DNA of 64,000 nucleotides, from positions 8,122,001 through 8,186,000 of the forward strand of contig NC_064002.1 in assembly GCF_932276165.1 (NCBI RefSeq), given 5' to 3'. The stretch comes from Plutella xylostella. Lineage: Eukaryota > Arthropoda > Insecta > Lepidoptera > Plutellidae. The position numbers were made by a program, and so were the translations under genes. The stretch's first letter is position 1, and each line of letters starts with the position of its first letter. Below, in pieces: positions 12,690 through 24,149 of this stretch. Under the pieces are notes generated by a model, which worked only from the letters and a program-made list of their open reading frames with translations, did no database searches and was not told where the DNA came from.

Positions 12690-13447
12690 AGCGGGTTCCG
12701 CTCATCTGGCATAATCTTTATTGACCAAAACTCATTTCGCATAACTCGTATGGTCTAAACTTTTTTGGCCGAACCATCACTTTGCCAAGACTTATGTGGC
12801 ATAAGGCTCGTTTCGTCTAAAACTCTTTAGGCACAATCTTTAAACACCTAAGTTTCGTTTGCTCAAATTTATGTTCGTCTATACCTATGTATAATCTTGT
12901 TTCTCCTAATGTTATCTTAATAAATAATATATTAAGTATGTAGTAAATGTACAAATTGTGGTATTTTTCTCCTACATCCCGAAAATCACGATATTGTATG
13001 ATCAAAAAATCGAAAGTTAACGACCAATATAATTATTACAAACCCCATGAGATCGAAACCTAAAAATAGGTGCGACGACGAGCAAAGCGAGGAGGAGCGT
13101 GTTAGGTGCACATGTTCATCAAAACCAAAGCGGAGCGCAGCGAAGCGGAGCGGAGCGTTTTCCAAACAGCGGAAACAATACAAGGCACCAGTTTGCGCTA
13201 TGTAGGGAGACGCTCCGTCAAAGTTAAAGCCAAACGAATATTATTACTTTGTATAAACCTATGCCATAGCATTATTAGGCTATTCAAGATTTGGCCATAC
13301 CATTATTAGGCTAAACAATGTTATGCGAAATAACTTTTTACTAAACGAGATTTATGCCATACGATTTTCGGCGTAACGAGACTTTGACCAAACGTTACTA
13401 TGCAATACGAGATTAGGCAAAAAAATCTTATGCCAAAAAAGGTAGAA
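12690..13447. repeat. Inverted-arm element made of degenerate ~18-bp repeats
   Basis: The left arm (about 12700-12880) reads as an irregular series of variants of (A)ACTCGTTTGGCATAA. Examples are CATTTCGCATAACTCGTATG and ATGTGGCATAAGGCTCGTTT. The right arm (about 13230-13447) carries the same series in reverse complement, such as AAACGAGATTTATGCCATAC and GCAATACGAGATTAGGC. The centre (13070-13165) has purine-rich GCGGAGCG repeats. There is no credible coding capacity, and the minus-strand frames across it are composition artefacts. Confidence 0.6.
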
Positions 13448-14874
13448 CCTATTACAATATAACAAAAGTCAGGTAAGTATGTTTTTCGCATGCCGGATTT
13501 TTGATAACCCGCATTTCATTCCCAAATTTCAAATATCGGGGCGCTACATGTATATTATGTTTTCGTTCTCGCAACAATTTTCTTTATAAAATTAGTTCAT
13601 TAAAACTGCGCAGTAAGGGGAGGTTTCTTATTTTTCGGAGCTTAATTATAAAAATACTAATAGCAAAGAGGAAGAAAAGAAATATTTTTTTAAATATCGA
13701 TATTACTTTTTTTGCACTCAGTACTAAAGACAAATGTCATTTAACCCAGGTGTCTAGTTATCTCGCCCGCCTTGTAGGTAATGGACTAAATAGGCGACGT
13801 CTATAATAGATCCGCTTTTCACTTTTTCATACGGATTTCGACATCAAAGGAGCCTTTGTTAAAATCTTCTTCTAACCTTCAGTGGTAAATGGAGTAAATA
13901 GTTGTGAAGTTATATCATCGGGTGTGTTCGTCTACCAGCCCTGTGAACTATATTTAAATTTTTCAAATCTTATACCAGATCATTTAAGGTTCAAATTGCC
14001 ACAGACATCGTGGGTCAACATAATGCAGTGGAGGATATCAAATAGAACCGGTTGAGTGACATTCAGCAATCGAGCAACAAATTAAATGAAATTGACCTAT
14101 GATCGGGCACGTCCAAGATTCTCACAGAAAAAAGAATAGTCATAAAAGATAATAAAAAGACCAAACGAGTGTCACTGTTACGAAATTGGACATAAGCTGT
14201 GTTACAGCTTAACACATCCAAAAATAAAATGTTAGATATTTTCCTGATAGTGTTCTCAGCGCCAAAAAGATCAAAGACAGTTGACCTATTACGCAAAATT
14301 ATAGGAAGGATTATAATGGTTGTGGATCAAATGTTAATAATGTATTTGGACGTAAACCGTCAATCGTCGGTATTTAATAGCCGTTTAAATCGTGACGGTC
14401 AATAGCTTGCATAAATGACATAATAATAATATAAATGTAATCAGATTTGGTTTGGTGAATACTAGTTGAATATAGGCGCATCGTACACAGACAGTAAAGC
14501 TATTCAAATGCATAAATGTATAAATATTATATCTTCAATCATAGTTATACAGTTTCTTGACGCTAATCTTAATCTAAGAAAACTTTTATTTGCAATGCAC
14601 CTTCTGTAATAACAATTTATAGAGTAGTTAAAAAAGACGAGAGGGAGGATAGGTACGTAGGTACAATGAAATCGATCTAAGTATTCTAGAAAGTTACATA
14701 CACACAAGGTAACCTTGTTTACTTGAAATTAAACAATGAATTTGTGTCAAGTTTCGTACAAATGTTTGCTAATTAAAAATGCTAATACCTGCAAATGAGT
14801 TTTCATATTCTTCTTAAATGGAGCTCATAATGTACCTCTTCAATTGGTGCATTGGCAGTATGTACGGTGGCCTG

Positions 14875-15075
14875 CGCCTAAAAGTATACAGGCAGAGTTT
14901 TTAAAATAGCGATCTCAAGCTCACATACTACTCAAGCACATCCACATAAACACCACAGCTACACACATCACACACAACACGTCCCCGGATTTATAACAGA
15001 TGTAGCCGGTCCCTTCATCATCATGGATCGCTATTTTAAAAACTCCGCCTGTATACTTTTAGGCGCAGGCCACCG
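14875..15075. mobile_element. MITE with ~50-bp TIRs and TA target duplication
   Basis: The left end, CGGTGGCCTGCGCCTAAAAG, continues for about 50 bp and is matched nearly perfectly by the inverted right end finishing GGCGCAGGCCACCG. TA sits directly outside both ends (14873-14874 and 15076-15077), as for Tc1/mariner-type elements. At 201 bp it is too short to encode a transposase. Confidence 0.8.
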
Positions 15076-15344
15076 TACCTACCTATTATTTATGCATTGA
15101 ATATTATTTTATACTTTTTGGTTATGCTAACTGTGCAAGACTCTCTTGATTTAGCGAGTGATATGGTACCTACCTATGATATAATGTAATATTCTTTCAT
15201 GCATTTACTACATTCAATAGATACTATTCTCACACACTCAACACATTCCACTGTAATAATCGTTTACTTTTCACTTACCTAACAAGTAAATGTACTAAAT
15301 TGTTATGAGTTATGTTATGCCTGTAGTTAAGAAATCTATGATTT

Positions 15345-15752
15345 TATAGAATAAAATAAATAAATTTGTGAGGACATCTCACACACGGCCATCCGACCAC
15401 AAGCTAGGCAAAACCTGTGTTATGGGTGTCGGACAGCTGATATATCTACACATATACATAGATAGATAAATACTAAATATAAATATCAACACCCAAGACC
15501 AGAGTACAAATATCTGTCTTTAAACAAATATCTGCCTCAGCCGGGAATCGCACCCGGGACCTTCGGCATAGCAGTCAGGGCCAGGCCACAACACTGCGTT
15601 GCGACGTCGCATCGCAAAAATCTGCGACAGTAAATGAAGCATTTGTACGGGAAAACTTCTAAAACAGTCGCAGATTTTTATGATGCGACGTCGCAACGCA
15701 GTGTTGTGGCCTGGCCCTCAGGGTCACTAACCACTACACCATTCGGTCGTCG
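15345..15752 (-). mobile_element. tRNA-derived SINE, interrupted by a foldback MITE
   Basis: On the minus strand, from 15752 down, it has a head (CGACGACCGAATGG), a B-box-like GGTGCGATTCCCGG at about 15541-15556, a body with AGACAGATATTTGTACTC and ATCAGCTGTCCGACACCC, and an A/T-rich tail near 15345-15362. The + strand copy at 57514-57778 is collinear with it except for the 140-bp insertion at 15578-15717. SINEs of this kind are transcribed by RNA polymerase III and mobilised by LINE machinery. Confidence 0.85.
15578..15717. mobile_element. 140-bp hairpin MITE, PIF/Harbinger-like, inside the SINE
   Basis: Near-perfect inverted repeat of about 50 bp per arm, starting GGGCCAGGCCACAACACTGC and ending with its complement, separated by about 35 bases. 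TCA flanks both ends (15575-15577 and 15718-15720). The uninterrupted SINE copies read CAGTCAGGGTCAC or equivalent at this point, which confirms a 3-bp duplication. GG-starting ends and 3-bp TNA duplications suggest PIF/Harbinger mobilisation. Confidence 0.8.
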
Positions 15753-16845
15753 AACAATGCATATTATATGCATATTTATTTATTCATGTTAAGTAAAAGT
15801 CCAAAATCCTGAAAGCTGCATCTCAATATTATTTTTTTTCTGAATACAGCATCTGGTCTAACCTCCCCCGTTAATTATTGAAAACCAATCAAACTTTTTT
15901 TTGCTTTTAAACCTTTTAGGTTTTAAACCTTTCGTTTCCGACTTGTTTCAGGACATGAGTACGGCGTGTCCTGGTAACTGAGTGGGAGAGGCACGGCGAT
16001 GAGGTAGCCATGGCTGCCTGCGTGGTCGGGCTCGACTAGCCGACACGGCGGATCTGCGACGCTGCATGCACTAGTTGAGGTCAGTGTTTCAGTGTAGAAT
16101 ACATATTTTAAATCAATTTTTGGATATGCTAAAAAAATTGACATAATAATACACCGGTGGGCAATAAAACAGTTCCACCTACACAAATGCCATCACCAAA
16201 GAGCCCTCAATTTTGAAAAACCTTTTATTACTTCTTACTATTTTTTTAAATTTGCTTGTTCGTGCCCGTTTTGTTACGTCCGGATAAACGTTACGTGTAG
16301 GGTGAAAATTATTCGGTCATTTTCTAAAATTGTGTTTCAGACAGGTAACACCCTGTAGCAGGCTCTGACCCCTGTTTGTTTCCTCCTACTATTTGAAAAT
16401 ACAAGTCTAATTGCTGTATGTATAGATTTCTGTCTGGTTAATTCTTTCAAGTCAGTCGTCTGCAATTTCTAGTTAATAATCGTCTGGAGGCTGTGGTCTG
16501 GGTTTCCCAATGTGGCTTTCGACCTTCTTTCGCGAAATAAGCGCAATTACAGAATCCCTTCTGTTGTGGAATTCTTATGTAAACTTTTAATTACTTGATC
16601 ATATTCGGATCACAACATTGCAGAGGCTTACCTTCTAAAATATAATAAATACGTATAATTATCACCAAAATTGCAGGAACACAAAATTCCATTCCATTCC
16701 ATCTCCTCATATCTACAAATTACTAACACAGATCAAATTAGATACTCACTATTAATCATGATAGTAAGAGCTGTATTTGGGGAATAACCTTTTAATTTAG
16801 TGAATTGGAGGCAGCACCGCCGGCGCTTGTCGAGAAAAAACGTCT

Positions 16846-16984
16846 GGCGGGTCACTCTATATGACGAAAATCGAAGTTGCAATCAGCACGTTTAATACAC
16901 GACTCTATCTCGTTGTATTAAACGTGCTGATGGTGCGATATCTCTCGTTCGTTCGTTTCTCGTCAGTGTAGAGTTACCCTCCTG
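16846..16984. mobile_element. MITE family 'GGGTCACTCTATA', copy B
   Basis: Starts GGCGGGTCACTCTATATGAC and ends GTCAGTGTAGAGTTACCCT. At its centre AGCACGTTTAATAC and GTATTAAACGTGCT form a perfect 14-bp stem around a loop containing ACGACTCTATCTCGTT. Confidence 0.75.
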
Positions 16985-17127
16985 GCCCCGATTGTAGGAG
17001 AAACTAAGATTTTGCCAGACATCAGCGTGCCAAGGTCACCTCACCAATTGCTATTAGGTACACAGAAAAAGTTAGCAGTCCAAAAATATATAGATAGATA
17101 CCAAGAATACACCTACCTATATGACTA

Positions 17128-17339
17128 TCCTAATCGTAACTAATATTATAAATGCGAAAGCAACTGTGTCTGTCTGTCTGTTTGTCTGTTACTCTTTCAC
17201 GCCAAAACTACTGAACGGATTTGAATGAAATTTGGTATACATACGGTCTAGAACCTGGGAAAGAACATAGGCTACTTTTTATCCCAGAATTCCCACGGGA
17301 AAACTTTTAAGGCGAAGCGAAGCGCGCGGGAACAGCTAG
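17128..17339 (+). mobile_element. Non-autonomous Helitron (Lep1-like)
   Basis: Begins TC (17128) within TCCTAATCGTAACTAATATT and ends with CTAG (17336-17339), placed between a host A and T as Helitrons are. Internal blocks ACTACTGAACGGATTTGAAT, GGTATACATAC, GGCTACTTTTTATCCCAG and AGGCGAAGCGAAGCGCGCGG are diagnostic of the Lep1 Helitron family that is abundant in Lepidoptera. A GC-rich hairpin-forming block precedes the end. It carries no Rep/helicase gene and depends on an autonomous partner. Confidence 0.85.
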
Positions 17340-17694
17340 TATTATTATAAAACCTGATTATTTATTTGCTGATAATAATCTTTCTTAGGTGTCCGACTGA
17401 CTAATCTACGGATCTTATCGCGTGGCGTGACTAACAGAGAGTGAGAGAAGTTGACATACCTGCTTAGATTGACCTATGCGCCATTCATTCATATTTAAAC
17501 ATATATTAGGCACTCTTTTGAAATATCTTGTTCACCTACGTGGTTTAAAAATCATTGAAGTGTTATTTCAAGTTATTTATTTAAACTGCTTTTGTATGCA
17601 GTATGCACTCCAATTTTAATCTAAATTACCAAACACTATGTCGCAATTTATTAATTTGTAGTGGAAACATAAAACTTACATATAAAGACTTGCC

Positions 17695-17765
17695 GTTCTG
17701 TAAACCTAAAAGATCCCGGCGAATTGAGAACCTCTTCCTTTTTTTGGAGTCGGTTAAAGAATCAG
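17695..17765. repeat. Dispersed repeat fragment
   Basis: Carries GGCGAATTGAGAACCTCTTC followed by TTTTTTTGGAGTCGGTT. A weaker relative with GACGAATTGAGAAACTCCTCC and GAAGTCGGTT is at 29340-29378, so it is an interspersed repeat. Confidence 0.55.
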
Positions 17766-17999
17766 TCAGTTTTAACTGACCTCAATAAGATATTCTGCAG
17801 GACGATATCTTCGATATTTCTCAACTTTCATCCAACTTGAAAAATGAAGACATTATAATTTATTAATTCTTTGCCTAATCCATCATTACGCCCTGCGAAA
17901 CGAAATGCCGTGACCTTTGCGATAATATAATGATTGATTCGTCTTTTGGCCTCACCAGTAAAAAGTTCTGGAAGACAGAAATCACTTATTTAGTGAACT

Positions 18000-20330
18000 T
18001 ACACATAATAATGGTAATTAGGTACCTAGGTATTAGGGATTGAATTGATATTTTTTTCATAGATTCCCAAAATCTGTGAAACAAGTGGCTTATCTAGTAG
18101 ATAAAGCCATAAAAATAATCACTAACATCACTAGCATCCGAGCCTCCAAACTGTGTTATTTTTATTGGTGAAAGTTCAAATAAAAAATAAACTAATAATT
18201 GCGAAAATATAACGCCAGTCACATCGAATTAATTAATTCCATACCTACCTCTTGGTGAGAACTAACGAAAACTCTAGAGTTATGTAATTGTATTGTATGA
18301 TTTTTTTCAAGATACAATGGATATGAAGTGGTATGGTTTGATAGATATTGATAGGTGATTAACGATGCGACGTGAATATGCCACACACACTTTATGACCG
18401 TTTTGGTGCACAATGCATATTATTATTCGTAATTTACGTGTTTTCTGCCGGAGTTTCCGAAAAATATTAAAAAAGCTTACTTTATTAAATTGTCTTTATT
18501 AGGAGGTTTTTATACACAATAGAGAATAAATTAGAATCATACAAACAGTTTCTCTTTTTACGGTTCTAATCAGAAACAAAAATTTACAAAACCGAAAAAA
18601 CTTTATACTGGATAGATTCTTAGTACCTACTTAAGTACCTATTCAACCGGATACCACGAAGGTGTTTGGTTGTTATCTTATGTTTTAATAAATTAAGTGC
18701 ATAAAAATATAATAGCTGAGTATAAACCTTTTGATTGACGGATAGTTAGATAGTGGGCGCGGCTGGGAGACCTTGAGTACGCGACAGTACGTAGCTACCG
18801 GAACCATAATCTATCTTTGAAATTAACCAGAAGGGCTAGCACGGGACGCAAGACGCGCACGCCAAGACGTGACAAAATAAACCGTTGCACTCGCTCTCGA
18901 AGCCGCGCTATGTGAGTGAGCGCGACGCAAAACTTTTGTCACGTCAAATCTGTCGAATCTTTTATATATAAATATCTGTTATCACCATAGAAATTTTCAA
19001 TATATTTTTCATTCTATTTCAAATTTACTTTCAGAGACTGTTTTTATGTAACCCTTCGCGTATTCAAAATTTCAAAGAAATAATACTTAAGATAATAACA
19101 CTCTATAATCATATTAATTCTCAATAACATATCAATAATTTAAAGTTTGTTCATCAATTAACAGTAACCTTTTCATAGTTCAGCTCATAATTGTTAGTAT
19201 CAATACGTGTTTTCTTAAAGTTTAAGCAACTTTTAGGATAAAAGGAACACAAAGTTCAATGCAAAGATTATTCGTAATCATTATCTTCTCATCTTTTATC
19301 AATGACATTAAATATAGTTTATCGTTTGTCTTACTGTCTATTCATATGAAATTGATTTTGTACAGCACTTTAAAAGGTTTTTTTACACCACAACGCCTTT
19401 ACGGCCTTGGTCTTATGTTAATTAAGTTCTATGAGGCAGGATATTGTAAAATGAAAATTGCTAATGTTTAAGAATGTCGTTTCGCTTGCGTTAATCTGTT
19501 TAGAATATTAAATAGAACGATATTTATAGATGCTCCAGATAATCATTACATTAAAAATAAAATATATTTTATAAAAAAAAATTAAGTATCAGGTAACTGT
19601 TAAGGCTTTTCCATTGTATTAAAAATAACTATATACTTACAAACAAAACATTCAATACTAAGAAATAAATGAGCCAATTCATGGTAATGATTTCTTTGAA
19701 TAATGAAGGTATGTTCTGGTAAGAGATGTGATCGGGAATTGTAACAAATGTCAAGGCCTTCCTCTGTGTATTCTGCTGTACTTAGGGCTTGAGCAAACCT
19801 GATAATAGTCATAATATATATTTTTTAAATATACATTATCGTTTCTAAATTTATGACTTATAGTCATTACAAACTCGGTATATAATGAAATTCTGTGAAA
19901 AGTAACTTAACTGAAACTTTTTCAATATTCGATAGATCTAAACTTTTGGTTTAAATAACAACAACAAACAAAACTCGAAAAAAAGGATTGCGCTTTTTGA
20001 TACTTCGTTTCCATACTTACAGATATCTCTAAAAACAATTTTCTTATTGAATGCACTGAAATTTACACTCATGATTAAGTTCTATAGTTTCTCACAGGCG
20101 TGGATGTAGACTTGAATAGGCTGGTGTGGCCGAGCCCTTACTGTAACATGTTGAAGGAATTTATCGTGTCTCCCTGTCAATGTTTCTCGGTATTCGTTTG
20201 TTTGTTAATTGCAATACGAAGGGTCAAGACCGCTTATGGGAACCACGCTGCCTCCCATTCTGAGTTTACTTAAATGTAAGTATTATAATAATATAATCAA
20301 ACTTTACTGTAAACTTATTATTATAGGTGC
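18000..20330. other. Gene-free stretch
   Basis: AT-rich, with no supported exon. A GC-rich island at 18735-18950 contains an inverted pair, GACGTGACAAAA (18866-18877) and TTTTGTCACGTC (18934-18945), probably another small foldback element. The 70-codon frame at 19259 is AT-composition noise. Confidence 0.4.
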
Positions 20331-20339
20331 CTTAAGGTA

Positions 20340-22970
20340 GAGAGTCCATATTTCGCGGTATTCAAAATGGCGTCCTTATTTCGAGTTATATTTATTTTCA
20401 TGATTATTACTCATTTTAATAGGTTTGGATACTCTAAAATTACATTTAACCGTTCATTATCTTTAACTGAAACTACTTGATGTAGTAAATATGTTTAAAA
20501 TTGCCTAAAATTACTAAAAACTCATGTAATGTGCCGTGAGGGCGACGCCGCCATGTTTTTCATACAAACGCGACCCGGCTTACGTAAGGCCAGCCATATT
20601 TAATAATTGTGTTTTTTAATATTTATACGACGTTCAACTTTGTAAATAGTTAATATATTGTTTATTATATGCTTATACTTACATTAAATTTAAATTTTAA
20701 CTCTTTTTAAACTAATTTAACCCCTTTAAACTCAAAAACAAAATACCTCGGTATAATGGCCTGATTTTTATACGTTGTTCCTAACTCCGAGGTACCCTCG
20801 GTATAAGGAAAAATACTATGTCATGATTTTTAGCTTATAACTTTACAAATAATAACATTTGAAGTATATGCTTGATTACATAATTATAATGATGAACGTG
20901 ACAAGCTTATAACCTAATTCGGCGGTACAAAATATCCTCTAGGAATCTTAATATGACACGATAATTGTTGACGCAAAAATCATGGTTACCTAGAAAACCT
21001 TAACTTAGTATGTATATTTGAAATGATAAAAAACAGTGTTATTTTATCGCTATTAACGTAAGTGACCAATATTTTATGTATGATTTGAGTAACATATCTA
21101 TGTTGTTTCTAAATCGATAATTTGATAACTGATGGATTATTAAAAAACTTGCTGAACCCCTAATGTGGAGTATGACATTTTACATAGGTAGGTACCTCGG
21201 AAATCGGAATATGACTCTACATCACACCTTCGCAGTGTCATCCGATGCCGTCATCAAACCATAAAATCAAGATGAATTAGCGACTTTCTTCCTAAATTTA
21301 AAAGGGGTCTGGATAGATATGCCTGTCTTTACGAAACTAGATAGTACTTATTACTCTTTATAAAAGAAGAAAGAAAGAAATTTGTAGACGTAAAACTTTA
21401 TTTGGGTGAATAAAATAACACACACGACGGTTGAGTTTTTATAACACTTATATACACAATTGCCTAATTTCATTTCTGTATTTTATTTCCATTATCCTTC
21501 TACTTTGTGGTCTGATGGCCGTTGTAATATTGTTATCGAAGAATTCCCAGATAAATGAATGTCCTGTATACTGCATTTCATGTTTGGTTTAGGGGTCTGG
21601 TTGATTTTTTCATTTTCTTGTTGTTGTCACTGAAAAATAAAGTAAGTAGGTAAATTGTATGGATGTTGACAGAATTAAGCTTATCCTTCTAAGTAGGTAC
21701 CCATTTTCACAAAACTTAGTGAGTTTAGAAACGAAAACGCTAGAACAAAAACCTAGGTAAGTAACTAAACTGATGCCAAATTACTGATAAAAACATAAAA
21801 ATATTTCCATTTTACGTAATTTCCTAAAATAATTCGCACACAAGCTTACCTTATCGATTTTCCAATTGCATATTGCAAATACAAACATAATAATTTAATA
21901 AAAGATGTTTGTTTTCTAATGTAAATACTTAACAAAAATACTTTCAAAGAATAGCGGCAAACTTTTCGGCGGAAAATTGAACATGGCGCCGGCGCGCCTG
22001 CCGCCTCCAGTCCAGCGCGCATGCGCCATAGAGATGTACCTAGTGCAATGTTCCTTGCTTCCGACCTATGCTTGAATGAAAAAATAATCGATGCTGGATC
22101 GATTAATCGGTAGATACTTTTATTATAATCATATTCGTTTATGGTAAATACATTAGGTACTCATCGGAAATTAGTACTGATAAGGTATTTGTGCTTTTGT
22201 AATTATTCGATACTTTTCCTCATCCCTTACACATCTACTTTTATTACGTATCATCAACTATTAAACATTTAAGTAAGAACATAAAATATCGTGGAAAAAA
22301 TTTAGACCTTACTTAGATAAAAACTATACTAAAAAATGTTTAAATCATTCGAGTTCAATAATCGATTATATTCGATTACTGTCACTATTTCATCAATTAA
22401 CCCCATCTCTACTCTATTTTTTTTTTATCGCTTGGAAAAGTCCATAGAACATCACAGAAGCATTATGAATATTTTTTATAGCCAATGTTACCAGTTGCAA
22501 TAATGAATTATGAAAATGTTACATTAATAATAGAAATTATCACGAAAACCCATATAAATGGAGAGTATTTAATTCTTTTCATTATTTTCAACTACTATTT
22601 GGAATAATTAAATTTATTTGGAGTACTTTAAGGTTAAAAAAGTATATGGATATTTTCGATTGTAATTTCCTTACGTTCATGGCCACACTCATGGAGCCAC
22701 TGACAGGACTAACTCGGAATATGGAACAGGCTACCTCGGTATATGGAAGAAACCATAATCCTACCTCGGTATTAGGGTAAATCGACATGTGTAATAAATT
22801 ATACTTTTTTAAGTATAATAAATGTGTTATCAATGAATCTGTGTTGAGAAATATAAAATTTAACGTATATTCTTACAGAAGACAATATTTCACATCAATA
22901 TTGATGGTTACAAATGCTTATTTTTCTTACTTACTTTCAAATGTTGTGATTTACCTCGGAATAAGGACGC
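20340..22970. repeat. Region with recurrent TACCTCGGTATAAGG-like motif
   Basis: Variants of TACCTCGGWATAWGG recur at about 20744, 20797, 21193, 22711, 22732, 22762 and 22952. Reverse-complement versions occur at about 20345 and 20370 (GCGTCCTTATTTCGAGTTA). The outermost inverted pair, about 20370 and 22952-22970, shares GCGTCCTTATT. The rest is AT-rich and shows no gene. Whether this is one old element with many subterminal motifs or chance accumulation is open. Confidence 0.4.
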
Positions 22971-23518
22971 GATACCTTAATACAAATAATAGATTCCAAA
23001 TGCGAGGTAGGTATTTCGAGATTGTCGTCTGCGCCTGAAGTCTGCTTAAATTTATAATTATGATATTTCCTGATGTTTACTAGACTTCCAGCCCACGAAC
23101 CTACTTAAAGGAGGATAAGGGATTTGGTGTGACTACGCCTTAAATCTTTAGTAAGTACCTACATCTAGCTCTGTTGTAATTACAAACAGATAATAATATC
23201 AACAAACTGCTACCCACTAACAAGCTAGCTAACTGCGAGTGATATCGACATTATTACCCGGTTGCGATAATTGAGGAGTTCCTGCTAAATGAGAATTTAT
23301 TGACCAGTTTCTGTATTCAGTCAAAATCTATTCAAATTTACCTTACCAATTATTTACGTACAAATTAGAAACTATACCGCGGTTAAATTTTAGCTGCTAA
23401 GTGCAATAAAACAGCTAGGCGTAAGACTTATATAAAATTATATTTTTCCTTGTCCTGTACCTATGTCTCATAAAGTTCACCGGTTTTCAAATATTTAATG
23501 CTGCTAACTGCCAGTTTC

Positions 23519-23635
23519 AATAACTCTATCTACCGATGACTGGTAATTACTTTCATACTATTTTGACTCATCAAAAGTTACAACCTGACAAAATCGTATG
23601 AAAGTAACTACCAGTTATTGGTAGATAGAGTTATT
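23519..23635. mobile_element. 117-bp foldback MITE
   Basis: The left arm begins AATAACTCTATCTACCGATG and runs to about 23566. The right arm from about 23588 is its inverted copy, ending GGTAGATAGAGTTATT. The arms are about 45 bp with few mismatches and the spacer is about 20 bp. No coding capacity. Confidence 0.75.
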
Positions 23636-24149
23636 GTAGATTTGTTGCTCAAAACAATTTGGATCTATCAATTTTACATAACTCGAACGGTATAAATGTC
23701 TATAGACATGAACCAGGAGAGCTTTGCACAAAAACGTACGATTGTTCAATATGTCTACACGGCGGCGGCGGGTCAGTAGCACAACCATAACTCCACAAGC
23801 CCAAAAACAACTCATAATTACAGAAGTAAAATTTCAACGAGAAGTAAATGGACCAATTTAAATGTAAAAGTTGTATGAACAGATCAGATGATCGTGTGCA
23901 GAAACGGGGAGGTTACTCTGGTTTGACTAAAAACGAACGAACGAGTTTTGTCATACAATCAGTTCATTTAATACTACTAGATAGAATCGTGGTTATCACA
24001 GAAGCGAAAATTGTTTTTTCGTCAGCTGCAGTGACCCCAAGTGTCGAGTGTCCAGGTACAGTTACCGTGTGGGCAGTTCGAATATCAGGGCCAGTGTGTC
24101 AGGCGATCGACAGCTCGCACCGTGGTTCAATGCTTCTGTCTGTTTAGAC

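Noticed and set aside
21950..22030. GC-rich island (GGCGCCGGCGCGCCTGCCGCC) as a promoter
   Set aside because: It is only about 80 bp, with no donor or coding exon nearby. It could equally be a repeat end, so it was left uncalled.
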